DNA from: Bradyrhizobium sp.
GTDB lineage: Bacteria; Pseudomonadota; Alphaproteobacteria; Rhizobiales; Xanthobacteraceae
Length of the DNA stretch: 8,797 bases
NCBI GenBank assembly: GCA_019243075.1
Contig: JAFAUV010000298.1
Span: forward strand, 1 to 8,797
Reading direction: 5' to 3'
The number at the start of each line of letters is the position of its first letter. Position 1 is the stretch's first letter. The notes beneath the pieces are model-generated. The model ran no database searches and had not been told where the DNA came from. It saw nothing but the letters and a program-made list of their open reading frames with translations. Shown here piece by piece: positions 1-5,562 of this stretch. Both the position numbers and the translations under genes were made by a program.

Positions 1-869
1 CCGCCAGCACGCGCGCGATCGCCGCCGCGCTGCTCGCCGCGGGGATCGACCCGGAGCGCGCGATCCTGTTCAATCAGGCGCGGGTGCCGGCGCATTCGCA
101 GCTCGCGTGGCTGCTCAACTGCACCGCGCGGCTCGGCTGGCTCAACCGCATGACCCAGTTCAAGGAGAAGGCCGGCAAGGACCGCGAGAACGCTTCGATC
201 GGTCTCTACGACTATCCGGTGCTGATGGCCGCCGACATCCTGCTCTACCGCGCCACCCATGTGCCGGTCGGCGAGGACCAGAAGCAGCACCTCGAGCTGT
301 CGCGCGACATCGCGCAGAAATTCAACAACGACTTTGGCGACTCCATCCGCGGCCATGGCGGCAATGACGGACTGTTCTTTCCGCTGCCGGAGCCGTTCAT
401 CACCGGACCGGCGACGCGGGTGATGAGCTTGCGCGACGGCACCAAGAAGATGTCGAAGTCGGAGGCGTCGGACTATTCGCGCATCAACCTCACCGACGAC
501 GCCGACACCATCGCGCAGAAGATCCGCAAGGCGAAGACCGATCCGGAGCCGCTGCCGACGGAGGAGAAAGGGCTGGAGACGCGCCCCGAGGCCGACAATC
601 TGGTCGGCATCTATGCGGCGCTTGCCGGCAGGAGCAAGACCGACGTGCTGCGCGATTTCGGCGGCGGACAGTTTTCCAGCTTCAAGAACTCGCTGGTCGA
701 GCTCTGCGTCGCGAAATTGTCGCCGATCGCAGCCGAGATGCGTCGCCTCACCGCCGATCCCGGCCATATCGACGCCGTCCTGGTCGACGGCGCCGACCGG
801 GCGCGCGCCATCGCCGACGAGACCATGAGGCTGACCAAGGACATCGTCGGCTTCCTCCGCAAGCGTTGA
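1..869 (+). CDS. trpS: tryptophanyl-tRNA synthetase, C-terminal part (5' end cut by window edge)
   Basis: This gene encodes cytoplasmic class I tryptophan-tRNA ligase, which charges tRNA-Trp using ATP. The frame is open from base 3, the first full codon, to TGA at 867-869, giving 288 residues. Family members are about 330-350 residues, so roughly 60 N-terminal residues, including the HIGH-type ATP motif, lie outside the window. Visible family signatures are FNQARVPAH near the left edge, the Rossmann-fold stretch PVLMAADILLYRA, VGEDQKQHLELSRDIA, and the ATP-binding loop KMSKS encoded at 447-461. The C-terminal anticodon-binding helical region continues to the stop and looks intact. A GTG at 84 is internal, because homology clearly continues upstream of it. 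No convincing U-tailed terminator follows the stop. The identification is very secure. Confidence 0.97.
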   Translation, partial: ASTRAIAAALLAAGIDPERAILFNQARVPAHSQLAWLLNCTARLGWLNRMTQFKEKAGKDRENASIGLYDYPVLMAADILLYRATHVPVGEDQKQHLELSRDIAQKFNNDFGDSIRGHGGNDGLFFPLPEPFITGPATRVMSLRDGTKKMSKSEASDYSRINLTDDADTIAQKIRKAKTDPEPLPTEEKGLETRPEADNLVGIYAALAGRSKTDVLRDFGGGQFSSFKNSLVELCVAKLSPIAAEMRRLTADPGHIDAVLVDGADRARAIADETMRLTKDIVGFLRKR

Positions 870-967
870 TGCTGCGCTGCGAAGCCTTTTCATGCGGACC
901 GGGAACCGCTGCCTTGCCGGCTTGATCGGTGCGCGGACCGTCGCCATCTGCTAGAACGAGACCAACG

Positions 968-993
968 CGCCGGCCTTGAACCGGCGACGCCGG
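968..993 (+). promoter_or_regulatory. alternative hairpins in the leader of the nfu gene
   Basis: Three related 6-base blocks sit just before the nfu start: CGCCGG (968-973), CCGGCG (981-986) and CGCCGG (988-993). The first can pair with the second over 6 bp with a 7-base loop. The second can instead pair with the third, as CCGGC/GCCGG with a 3-base loop, and this form would bury part of the GGAG ribosome binding site (992-995). The two forms exclude each other, like a simple translational switch. The base pairing is seen directly. A regulatory role is inference, and such pairings also arise by chance in GC-rich DNA. Confidence 0.25.
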
Positions 994-1001
994 AGAACCC
1001 C

Positions 1002-1571
1002 ATGTTCATTCAGACCGAAGCCACTCCCAATCCCGCAACGCTCAAATTCATTCCCGGCCGCCTGGTGCTCGACGGCGGCACCATGGAATTTGCCAATCGC
1101 GAATCGGCCGCGCGCTCGCCGCTGGCCGAAAAACTGTTCGGCGTGCCCGGCGTCACCGGCGTTTTCTACGGCTCGGATTTCATCACCGTCACCAAGGACG
1201 AAGGGGACTGGCAGCATTTGAAGCCCGCGATCCTCGGCGCCATCATGGAGCACTACATGTCCGGCGCGCCGCTGATCGCCGACGGCACGCCGGCGAGCGA
1301 CGAGCTTGCGGACGAGGAAGGCGAGTTCTTCGACGAGTCCGATGCGGAGACCGTCGAGCAGATCAAGGACCTGATCGAGACCCGCGTCCGCCCTGCGGTC
1401 GCCAATGACGGCGGCGACATCACCTTCCGCGGCTTCAAGGAAGGCATCGTCTATCTCAACATGAAGGGCGCCTGCTCCGGCTGCCCGTCTTCGACCGCGA
1501 CCTTGCAGCATGGCATCCAGAACCTGCTGCGCCACTTCGTGCCCGACGTGGTGGAAGTAAGGCCGATCTGA
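1002..1571 (+). CDS. NifU-family Fe-S cluster carrier protein (Nfu type, NFU1-like)
   Basis: This 189-residue protein is a predicted Fe-S cluster carrier that passes assembled clusters to target enzymes in the cytoplasm. Residues 1-87 form an Nfu N-terminal domain, starting with the typical MFIQTEATPNPATLKF. An acidic linker (about 88-116) leads to the NifU C-terminal domain (about 117-188). That domain contains NDGGDI and the cluster-binding C158-S-G-C161 motif, which binds a cluster between two subunits in the family. This is the layout of mitochondrial NFU1, not of E. coli NfuA, whose N-terminus is a degenerate A-type scaffold. The ATG at 1002 follows GGAG (992-995) at 6 bases, and the protein begins exactly where the family begins. 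The gene is flanked by gaps of 132 and 165 bp, so it may have its own promoter. The only -10-like element I see is an extended TGCTAGAAC at 949-957, which has no partner -35. Confidence 0.95.
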   Translation: MFIQTEATPNPATLKFIPGRLVLDGGTMEFANRESAARSPLAEKLFGVPGVTGVFYGSDFITVTKDEGDWQHLKPAILGAIMEHYMSGAPLIADGTPASDELADEEGEFFDESDAETVEQIKDLIETRVRPAVANDGGDITFRGFKEGIVYLNMKGACSGCPSSTATLQHGIQNLLRHFVPDVVEVRPI

Positions 1572-1672
1572 TCCGGGCGAGCAACGAATGGAAATAGTGA
1601 ACAGGGACGCTCTGCGCGCTCCCGTTCGCGAACCGCCATCAGCAAGGCCCCTGGTCGACGTTCGCGGCCAAA

Positions 1673-1696
1673 CCGGAGGCGCAAGCCTCGCCCCGG
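1673..1696 (+). other. small hairpin with GCAA tetraloop in the nfu-tsaB gap
   Basis: GAGGC (1676-1680) and GCCTC (1685-1689) form a 5-bp stem closed by GCAA, a GNRA-type tetraloop that stabilises RNA. CCG (1673-1675) and CGG (1694-1696) could extend it across a 4-base bulge. No T run follows, so it does not look like an intrinsic terminator. It could be an RNA processing or stability element of the nfu transcript or the tsaB leader. The fold is seen in the sequence; a function is not shown. Confidence 0.25.
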
Positions 1697-1736
1697 AATT
1701 TCCCGAAACCCGCTGGACGATGCTAGGTTCCAAGCG

Positions 1737-2429
1737 ATGCTGATCCTCGCCATCGACACTGCGCTCGACGCCTGCGCCGCTGCCGTACTCGATACCGGGA
1801 CGGGTCAATTGATCGCGCAGGAATCGCAGGCGATGAAGCGCGGACATGCCGAAGCGCTGATGCCGCTGCTCGCGCGCGTCATGAAGGAATCCGCCCTGCC
1901 GTTTGCCGCGCTCGACCGCGTCGCGGTGACAACCGGCCCCGGCAGTTTCACCGGCCTGCGTGTCGGCCTTTCGGCCGCGCGCGGCATTGCGCTCGCCGCG
2001 GGCAAGCCGGTGGTCGGGCTGACCACGCTGTCCGCCTATGCCGCGCCGATCGTGAGCGAGGCCGGCGAAGCGCCGGTGATATCGGCGATCGATGCGCGGC
2101 ATGATCATGTCTATTTCCAGGTAGTCAGCGGCAATGGCAGTTCGTTGATTCGCCCGAAGGTTGCTCCGATCGCAGAAGCACTCGACGCCGCCCGCTTCGG
2201 CGCGCCGCATCTCGTCGGCAATGCCGCCAAGGTGCTCGCCGATCGCTGGCCCGCCGATGCGCCGCCGCCGATCAAGGTTGATGCGGAGCCCGCACCCGAT
2301 ATCAATTGGGTCGCGTGGTTGGGTGCCGCGGTCACGCCGGGCACCGCGCCGGCCACGCCCTATTATCTGCGCGCGCCCGACGCCAAACCATCGCAGGACG
2401 TCATCGGCTCGCAGCCGGCCGCATCATGA
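1737..2429 (+). CDS. tsaB: tRNA t6A37 biosynthesis protein TsaB
   Basis: TsaB (formerly YeaZ) is an ASKHA-fold protein that pairs with TsaD and, with TsaE, transfers the threonylcarbamoyl group from TsaC's product onto A37 of tRNAs reading ANN codons. The 230-residue product starts with the ASKHA phosphate-1-type strand LILAIDTALDACAAAV. It carries the family hallmark GPGSFTGLR at 67-75 and the RGHAEALMP segment at 35-43. Length matches the family. The ATG at 1737 gives the canonical N-terminus, although the upstream AGG (1725-1727) is a weak ribosome binding site at 9 bases. The stop overlaps the next gene in ATGA, so tsaB and rimI are probably translationally coupled. That pairing is common in bacteria. 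The partners tsaD, tsaE and tsaC are not in this window. Confidence 0.95.
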   Translation: MLILAIDTALDACAAAVLDTGTGQLIAQESQAMKRGHAEALMPLLARVMKESALPFAALDRVAVTTGPGSFTGLRVGLSAARGIALAAGKPVVGLTTLSAYAAPIVSEAGEAPVISAIDARHDHVYFQVVSGNGSSLIRPKVAPIAEALDAARFGAPHLVGNAAKVLADRWPADAPPPIKVDAEPAPDINWVAWLGAAVTPGTAPATPYYLRAPDAKPSQDVIGSQPAAS

Positions 2430-2908
2430 CGGCATGGTTCTCCGGCTGGCTTCGGCCCGGCACGCCGCTGGTCGAACCCGCAACCCTGCGCGATGCGGCA
2501 AGGCTTGCGCAACTGCACGGCGCGTCCTTTCGTGGTTGGGGCGAAGGCGAATTCGAAAGCATGCTCGCCGAGCGCAACACGCTGGTGCATCGCTTGCGGC
2601 TCGGGCGCAAAATCATCGGCTTTGCCGTCTCGCGGATCGGCGCGGATGAAGCCGAGATTTTGTCGATTGCCATCGACGCGGACAAGCGCGGCCGCGGCCT
2701 GTCCAGAAACCTGCTTTTAACCCATCTCGGCCATCTGGCTGGACGCGGCGTGCGCCGGATATTTCTGGAAGTCGAGGAAAACAATGCGCCGGCGCGCCGG
2801 CTTTATGAGCGTGCCGGATTTGCCGTCGTCGGACGGCGCGAACGCTATTATCGTCAGGCCGGCGGGGAACAGTTGAATGCGCTTCTGATGCGCCGCGACT
2901 TGTCGTAA
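2426..2908 (+). CDS. rimI: ribosomal protein S18 alanine N-acetyltransferase RimI (GNAT family)
   Basis: RimI acetylates the N-terminal alanine of ribosomal protein S18, using acetyl-CoA. The 160-residue protein has a GNAT fold. Motif A, which binds the acetyl-CoA pyrophosphate, is KRGRGL at 87-92. The RimI-specific block follows: E115-V-E-E-N-N, then LYERAGF at 126-132. E115 and Y127 have the same 12-residue spacing as the catalytic Glu103/Tyr115 pair of Salmonella RimI. RRERYY at 137-142 also matches the family. The frame is open further upstream, to a TTG at 2306, but the ATG at 2426 overlaps the tsaB stop (ATGA) and gives a protein of normal length, so I choose it. There is no clear ribosome binding site before it, which suggests coupling to tsaB translation. 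Other GNAT substrates cannot be excluded, but the tsaB context supports RimI. Confidence 0.92.
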   Translation: MTAWFSGWLRPGTPLVEPATLRDAARLAQLHGASFRGWGEGEFESMLAERNTLVHRLRLGRKIIGFAVSRIGADEAEILSIAIDADKRGRGLSRNLLLTHLGHLAGRGVRRIFLEVEENNAPARRLYERAGFAVVGRRERYYRQAGGEQLNALLMRRDLS

Positions 2909-2950
2909 GATGGCTGCGGTGGCAGAACGCCCACCCAAGGCAAGAGCTGC

Positions 2951-3406
2951 ATGACCGTGCTGAAATCCCCGCCCGCGCCAAAGGCCACCGGCATCGAAGC
3001 CCGCTGCGCCGCCACCGGCATGCGCATGACCGAGCAGCGCCGCGTGATCGCGCGCGTGCTGGCCGACGCTTCCGACCATCCGGACGTGGAGGAATTGTAC
3101 CGGCGCTGTGCCGCCGTGGACGACAAGATCTCGATTTCGACCGTCTATCGCACCGTCAAGCTGTTCGAGGATGCCGGCATCATCGAGCGGCATGATTTTC
3201 GCGAAGGCCGCGCCCGCTACGAGCAGATGCGCGACAGCCATCATGACCATCTGATCAATCTGCGCGACGGCAAGGTGATCGAATTCACCAATGAGGAGAT
3301 CGAGAAATTGCAGGCCGAGATCGCCCGCAAGCTCGGCTACCGGCTGGTCGATCACCGGCTCGAGCTCTATTGCGTTCCGCTCGACGACGACAAATCCCCA
3401 AGCTGA
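2951..3406 (+). CDS. fur: Fur-family metal-dependent transcriptional regulator (Fur/Mur type)
   Basis: This is a 151-residue ferric-uptake-type repressor with an N-terminal winged helix and a C-terminal metal-binding dimerisation domain. The recognition helix region is ISISTVYRTVKLFEDAGII (60-78). Most metal ligands of E. coli Fur have counterparts at an offset of 10: H43, E91, H97-H98-D99-H100, E118 and H135. The CxxC structural zinc pair (E. coli C93/C96) is replaced by N103 and D106. Fur proteins of rhizobia and relatives are known to respond mainly to manganese (called Mur) or to act alongside Irr. The Irr-type GCP haem motif is absent, so this is not Irr. Fur versus Mur cannot be settled from sequence. 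The ATG at 2951 lies 42 bp after rimI; AAGG (2937-2940) is a mediocre ribosome binding site. The stop directly abuts the next start (TGAATG). Confidence 0.9.
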   Translation: MTVLKSPPAPKATGIEARCAATGMRMTEQRRVIARVLADASDHPDVEELYRRCAAVDDKISISTVYRTVKLFEDAGIIERHDFREGRARYEQMRDSHHDHLINLRDGKVIEFTNEEIEKLQAEIARKLGYRLVDHRLELYCVPLDDDKSPS

Positions 3407-4114
3407 ATGCGCCGCGTGCCGATCGACCTCGTCATTTTCGATTGCGACGGCGTGCTGGTCGACAGCGAGGTGATCTCCTGCCGCGCGCATGCGAAAGTGC
3501 TGACGCGGCACGGCTATCCGATTACGGAGGCGCAGGTGCTGAAGCGCTTCCTCGGCGTCTCCGATCGCGAGGCGCGCCAGATCGTGGAGACCGAGATCGG
3601 ACGAGAGCTGCCCGAGGACATCGAGGCGCAAATCAAGCAGGAGACGCTGCGGTCCTATGACGGCGATCTGAAAGCGATCGCCCATGTCGGCGATGCCATT
3701 GCCGCGATCAGCCTGCCGAAATGCGTGGCGTCGAGCGGAACGCCGGAAAAGATTCGCCGTGGGCTCTGCTGCGCCGGCCTTTACGAGCAGTTCGCGCCGC
3801 ATATTTTCTCGGCCGCCGATGTCAAGCGCGGCAAGCCCGCGCCCGATCTCTTCCTGTTCGCGGCCGAGCAGATGAAGGCCGTCCCGGAACGCTGCCTCGT
3901 CATCGAGGACAGCGCGCCCGGCATTACCGGCGCGCGCGCGGCCGGGATGACCGTGCTCGGTTTTTTCGGCGGCAGCCATTGCTCCGGCGAGCACGAAGCG
4001 ATGCTGCGCGCCGCCGGGGCGAGCTGGACCTTTGCCGATATGCGGCAATTGCCCGCTCTGGTCGAACAGCTCGGCCAAAAACCGGGCTCAGTCGCTGGAT
4101 TTCCCGCCCTTTAG
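3407..4114 (+). CDS. HAD-superfamily phosphatase (subfamily IA, YieH-like)
   Basis: This 235-residue soluble haloacid-dehalogenase-fold enzyme is probably a phosphatase for a small phosphorylated metabolite. All four catalytic motifs are present: motif I FDCDGVLVDSE with nucleophile D12 and acid/base D14; motif II ASSG with a Ser at 109/110; motif III K143 in RGKPAPD; motif IV E167-D168 in VIEDSAPG. The helical cap lies at about residues 20-85, which fits subfamily IA (beta-phosphoglucomutase/phosphoglycolate phosphatase group). DSEVISCRAH, the KRFLGV stretch and the C-terminal layout resemble E. coli YieH, a 6-phosphogluconate phosphatase, but the substrate cannot be read from the sequence. 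The ATG immediately follows the regulator's TGA with no clear ribosome binding site, so translation is probably coupled. A GTG at 3416 is a possible alternative start. Its place between fur and miaB is not explained by any known pathway. Confidence 0.88.
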   Translation: MRRVPIDLVIFDCDGVLVDSEVISCRAHAKVLTRHGYPITEAQVLKRFLGVSDREARQIVETEIGRELPEDIEAQIKQETLRSYDGDLKAIAHVGDAIAAISLPKCVASSGTPEKIRRGLCCAGLYEQFAPHIFSAADVKRGKPAPDLFLFAAEQMKAVPERCLVIEDSAPGITGARAAGMTVLGFFGGSHCSGEHEAMLRAAGASWTFADMRQLPALVEQLGQKPGSVAGFPAL

Positions 4115-4154
4115 CCTATATCTGAGCCGCATCAGCACCGACCAACCAGGGCCC

Positions 4155-5558
4155 ATGAAGCCGCCGCGCAAGCTGCATATCAAGTCCTATGGCTGCCAGA
4201 TGAATGTCTACGATGCGCAACGCATGGTGGACGCGCTGGCTGCCGACGGTTTTGTCGAGACCGCGGCTGTGGAGGACGCCGATCTCGTCATCCTCAACAC
4301 CTGCCACATTCGCGAAAAGGCATCGGAGAAAGTCTATTCCGAACTCGGGCGCCTGCGGCTTGCGCGGGAGGAAGCCGCGCGCAATGGCCGCGACATGCGC
4401 ATCGCGGTCGCCGGCTGCGTCGCGCAAGCCGAAGGCGACGAGATCATCCGCCGCGCGCCCGTGGTGGACGTCGTCGTCGGACCGCAGAGCTACCATCACC
4501 TGCCGGAACTGTTGGCGCGCGCCGCCCGCGACGGCAAGGCGATCGAGACCGAGTTTCCCGCCCAAGATAAATTTGGCTTCCTGCCGCCGCCAGAATCCGA
4601 TGCAATCCGCGCGCGCGGCATCTCTGCCTTCGTCACCGTGCAGGAAGGTTGCGATAAGTTCTGCACCTTCTGCGTGGTGCCGTATACGCGGGGCGCCGAA
4701 GTCTCTCGCCCGGTCGAGCGGATCGTCGAGGATGTGAAGCGCCTCGCCGACCACGGCGTGCGTGAACTCACCCTGATCGGGCAGAACGTCAATGCCTATC
4801 ACGGCGAGGGACCTGACGGGCGCGTCTGGCCCCTTGGGAGATTGCTGCACCGTCTCGCCGATATCCCGGGCATCGCGCGGCTGCGCTATTCGACCAGCCA
4901 TCCCCGCGATGTCGATGATTCGCTGATCGAGGCGCATCGCGACCTGCCGGCGCTGATGCCGTTCGTGCATCTGCCGGTCCAATCCGGTTCCAACCGAATT
5001 CTGACGGCCATGAACCGCAAGCATACCGTTCGCGACTATCTCGACATCATCGAGCGTTTCCGCCGAGCACGCCAAGGCATTGCATTTTCATCAGATTTTA
5101 TCGTGGGCTTTCCCGGCGAGAGCGAGCAGGATTTTTCCGCCACACTCGCGCTTGTCACGCAAATCGGATACGCTGCCGCCTATTCGTTCAAATATTCGCC
5201 GCGGCCAGGCACGCCGGCAGCGGAAATGCAGGAGATGGTGTCAGCTTCGGACATGGATCAGCGATTGGCGCGGCTCCAGGAATTGATCGACAGCCAGCAA
5301 TCGGCCTTCAACCGGGCTGCGATTGGCACCACTGTCGATGTGCTGTTCGAGCGGCCGGGTCGCAATTCCGGCCAGATCGTCGGCCGCACCGCCTATCTGC
5401 AGCCGGCCCATGTGATGGCGCCGACCGATATCATCGGAAAGGTGCTGCCGGTCAGGATCGATCGCCTCGAACGCTACAGCCTGCTTGGCCAACTCGCCCC
5501 CGCCCCACATCCGCGCGGCGCAAAGATCGCCTCCTCTCAAACGACCATCGGAGCCTGA
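4155..5558 (+). CDS. miaB: tRNA-2-methylthio-N6-dimethylallyladenosine synthase MiaB
   Basis: MiaB is a radical SAM methylthiotransferase that converts i6A37 to ms2i6A37 in tRNAs reading UNN codons. The 467-residue protein has three domains. The N-terminal UPF0004 domain holds the ligands of the sulfur-donating cluster: C14 (SYGCQMN), C50 (NTCHIREKAS) and C88 (AGCVAQ). The radical SAM domain holds C166-x3-C170-x2-C173 in QEGCDKFCTFCVVPYTRG. A TRAM RNA-binding domain spans about 381-447. These six are the only cysteines in the protein. The frame stays open upstream to 4032, inside the HAD gene, but MKPPRKLHIKSYGCQMN at 4155 is the family N-terminus, with AGG (4148-4150) close upstream. A CTATAT (4116-4121) in the 40-bp gap resembles an alphaproteobacterial -10 box, but no good -35 precedes it. 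The enzyme depends on Fe-S supply, so the upstream Nfu carrier is a plausible partner. Confidence 0.97.
   Translation: MKPPRKLHIKSYGCQMNVYDAQRMVDALAADGFVETAAVEDADLVILNTCHIREKASEKVYSELGRLRLAREEAARNGRDMRIAVAGCVAQAEGDEIIRRAPVVDVVVGPQSYHHLPELLARAARDGKAIETEFPAQDKFGFLPPPESDAIRARGISAFVTVQEGCDKFCTFCVVPYTRGAEVSRPVERIVEDVKRLADHGVRELTLIGQNVNAYHGEGPDGRVWPLGRLLHRLADIPGIARLRYSTSHPRDVDDSLIEAHRDLPALMPFVHLPVQSGSNRILTAMNRKHTVRDYLDIIERFRRARQGIAFSSDFIVGFPGESEQDFSATLALVTQIGYAAAYSFKYSPRPGTPAAEMQEMVSASDMDQRLARLQELIDSQQSAFNRAAIGTTVDVLFERPGRNSGQIVGRTAYLQPAHVMAPTDIIGKVLPVRIDRLERYSLLGQLAPAPHPRGAKIASSQTTIGA
5549..5553 (+). promoter_or_regulatory. ribosome binding site deciding the phoH TTG start
   Basis: CGGAG lies inside the last codons of miaB, 9 bases before TTG at 5563. 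It is the only good ribosome binding site near the start of the phoH frame. The earlier in-frame TTG at 5485 and the later in-frame ATG at 5623 lack one. This supports translation beginning at TTG 5563, four bases after the miaB stop. Confidence 0.55.
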
Positions 5559-5562
5559 ACCC

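Noticed and set aside
922..957. Possible promoter for nfu: TTGATC (922-927) with CATCTG (945-950) or TGCTAGAAC (949-957)
   Set aside because: With a 17-base spacer the -10 matches the consensus at only two of six positions; the better TAGAAC element is 24 bases from the -35. Too weak to list.
951..2210. Long open frame (419 codons) on the minus strand opposite nfu and tsaB
   Set aside because: It is antisense to two well-identified genes, spans the non-coding gap between them, shows no known domain, and is the kind of open frame that high GC at third positions creates.
2918..2935. GGTGG/CCACC pairing between rimI and fur as a terminator or operator
   Set aside because: Only 5 bp with an 8-base loop and no T run; expected by chance in such sequence and overlapping the region just before the fur start.
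2717..4078. Long open frame (453 codons) on the minus strand opposite rimI, fur and the HAD gene
   Set aside because: It covers three genes with clear catalytic or binding motifs on the other strand and has the low-complexity composition (many Ala, Arg, Asp, His) of a GC-rich shadow frame.
4032..4154. N-terminal extension of MiaB into the HAD gene
   Set aside because: The frame is open, but family homology starts at MKPPRKLHIKSYGC (4155), where an AGG ribosome binding site precedes the ATG.
4116..5075. Open frame of 319 codons on the minus strand inside miaB
   Set aside because: It lies opposite conserved MiaB domains, with no recognisable motif and no ribosome binding site of note.
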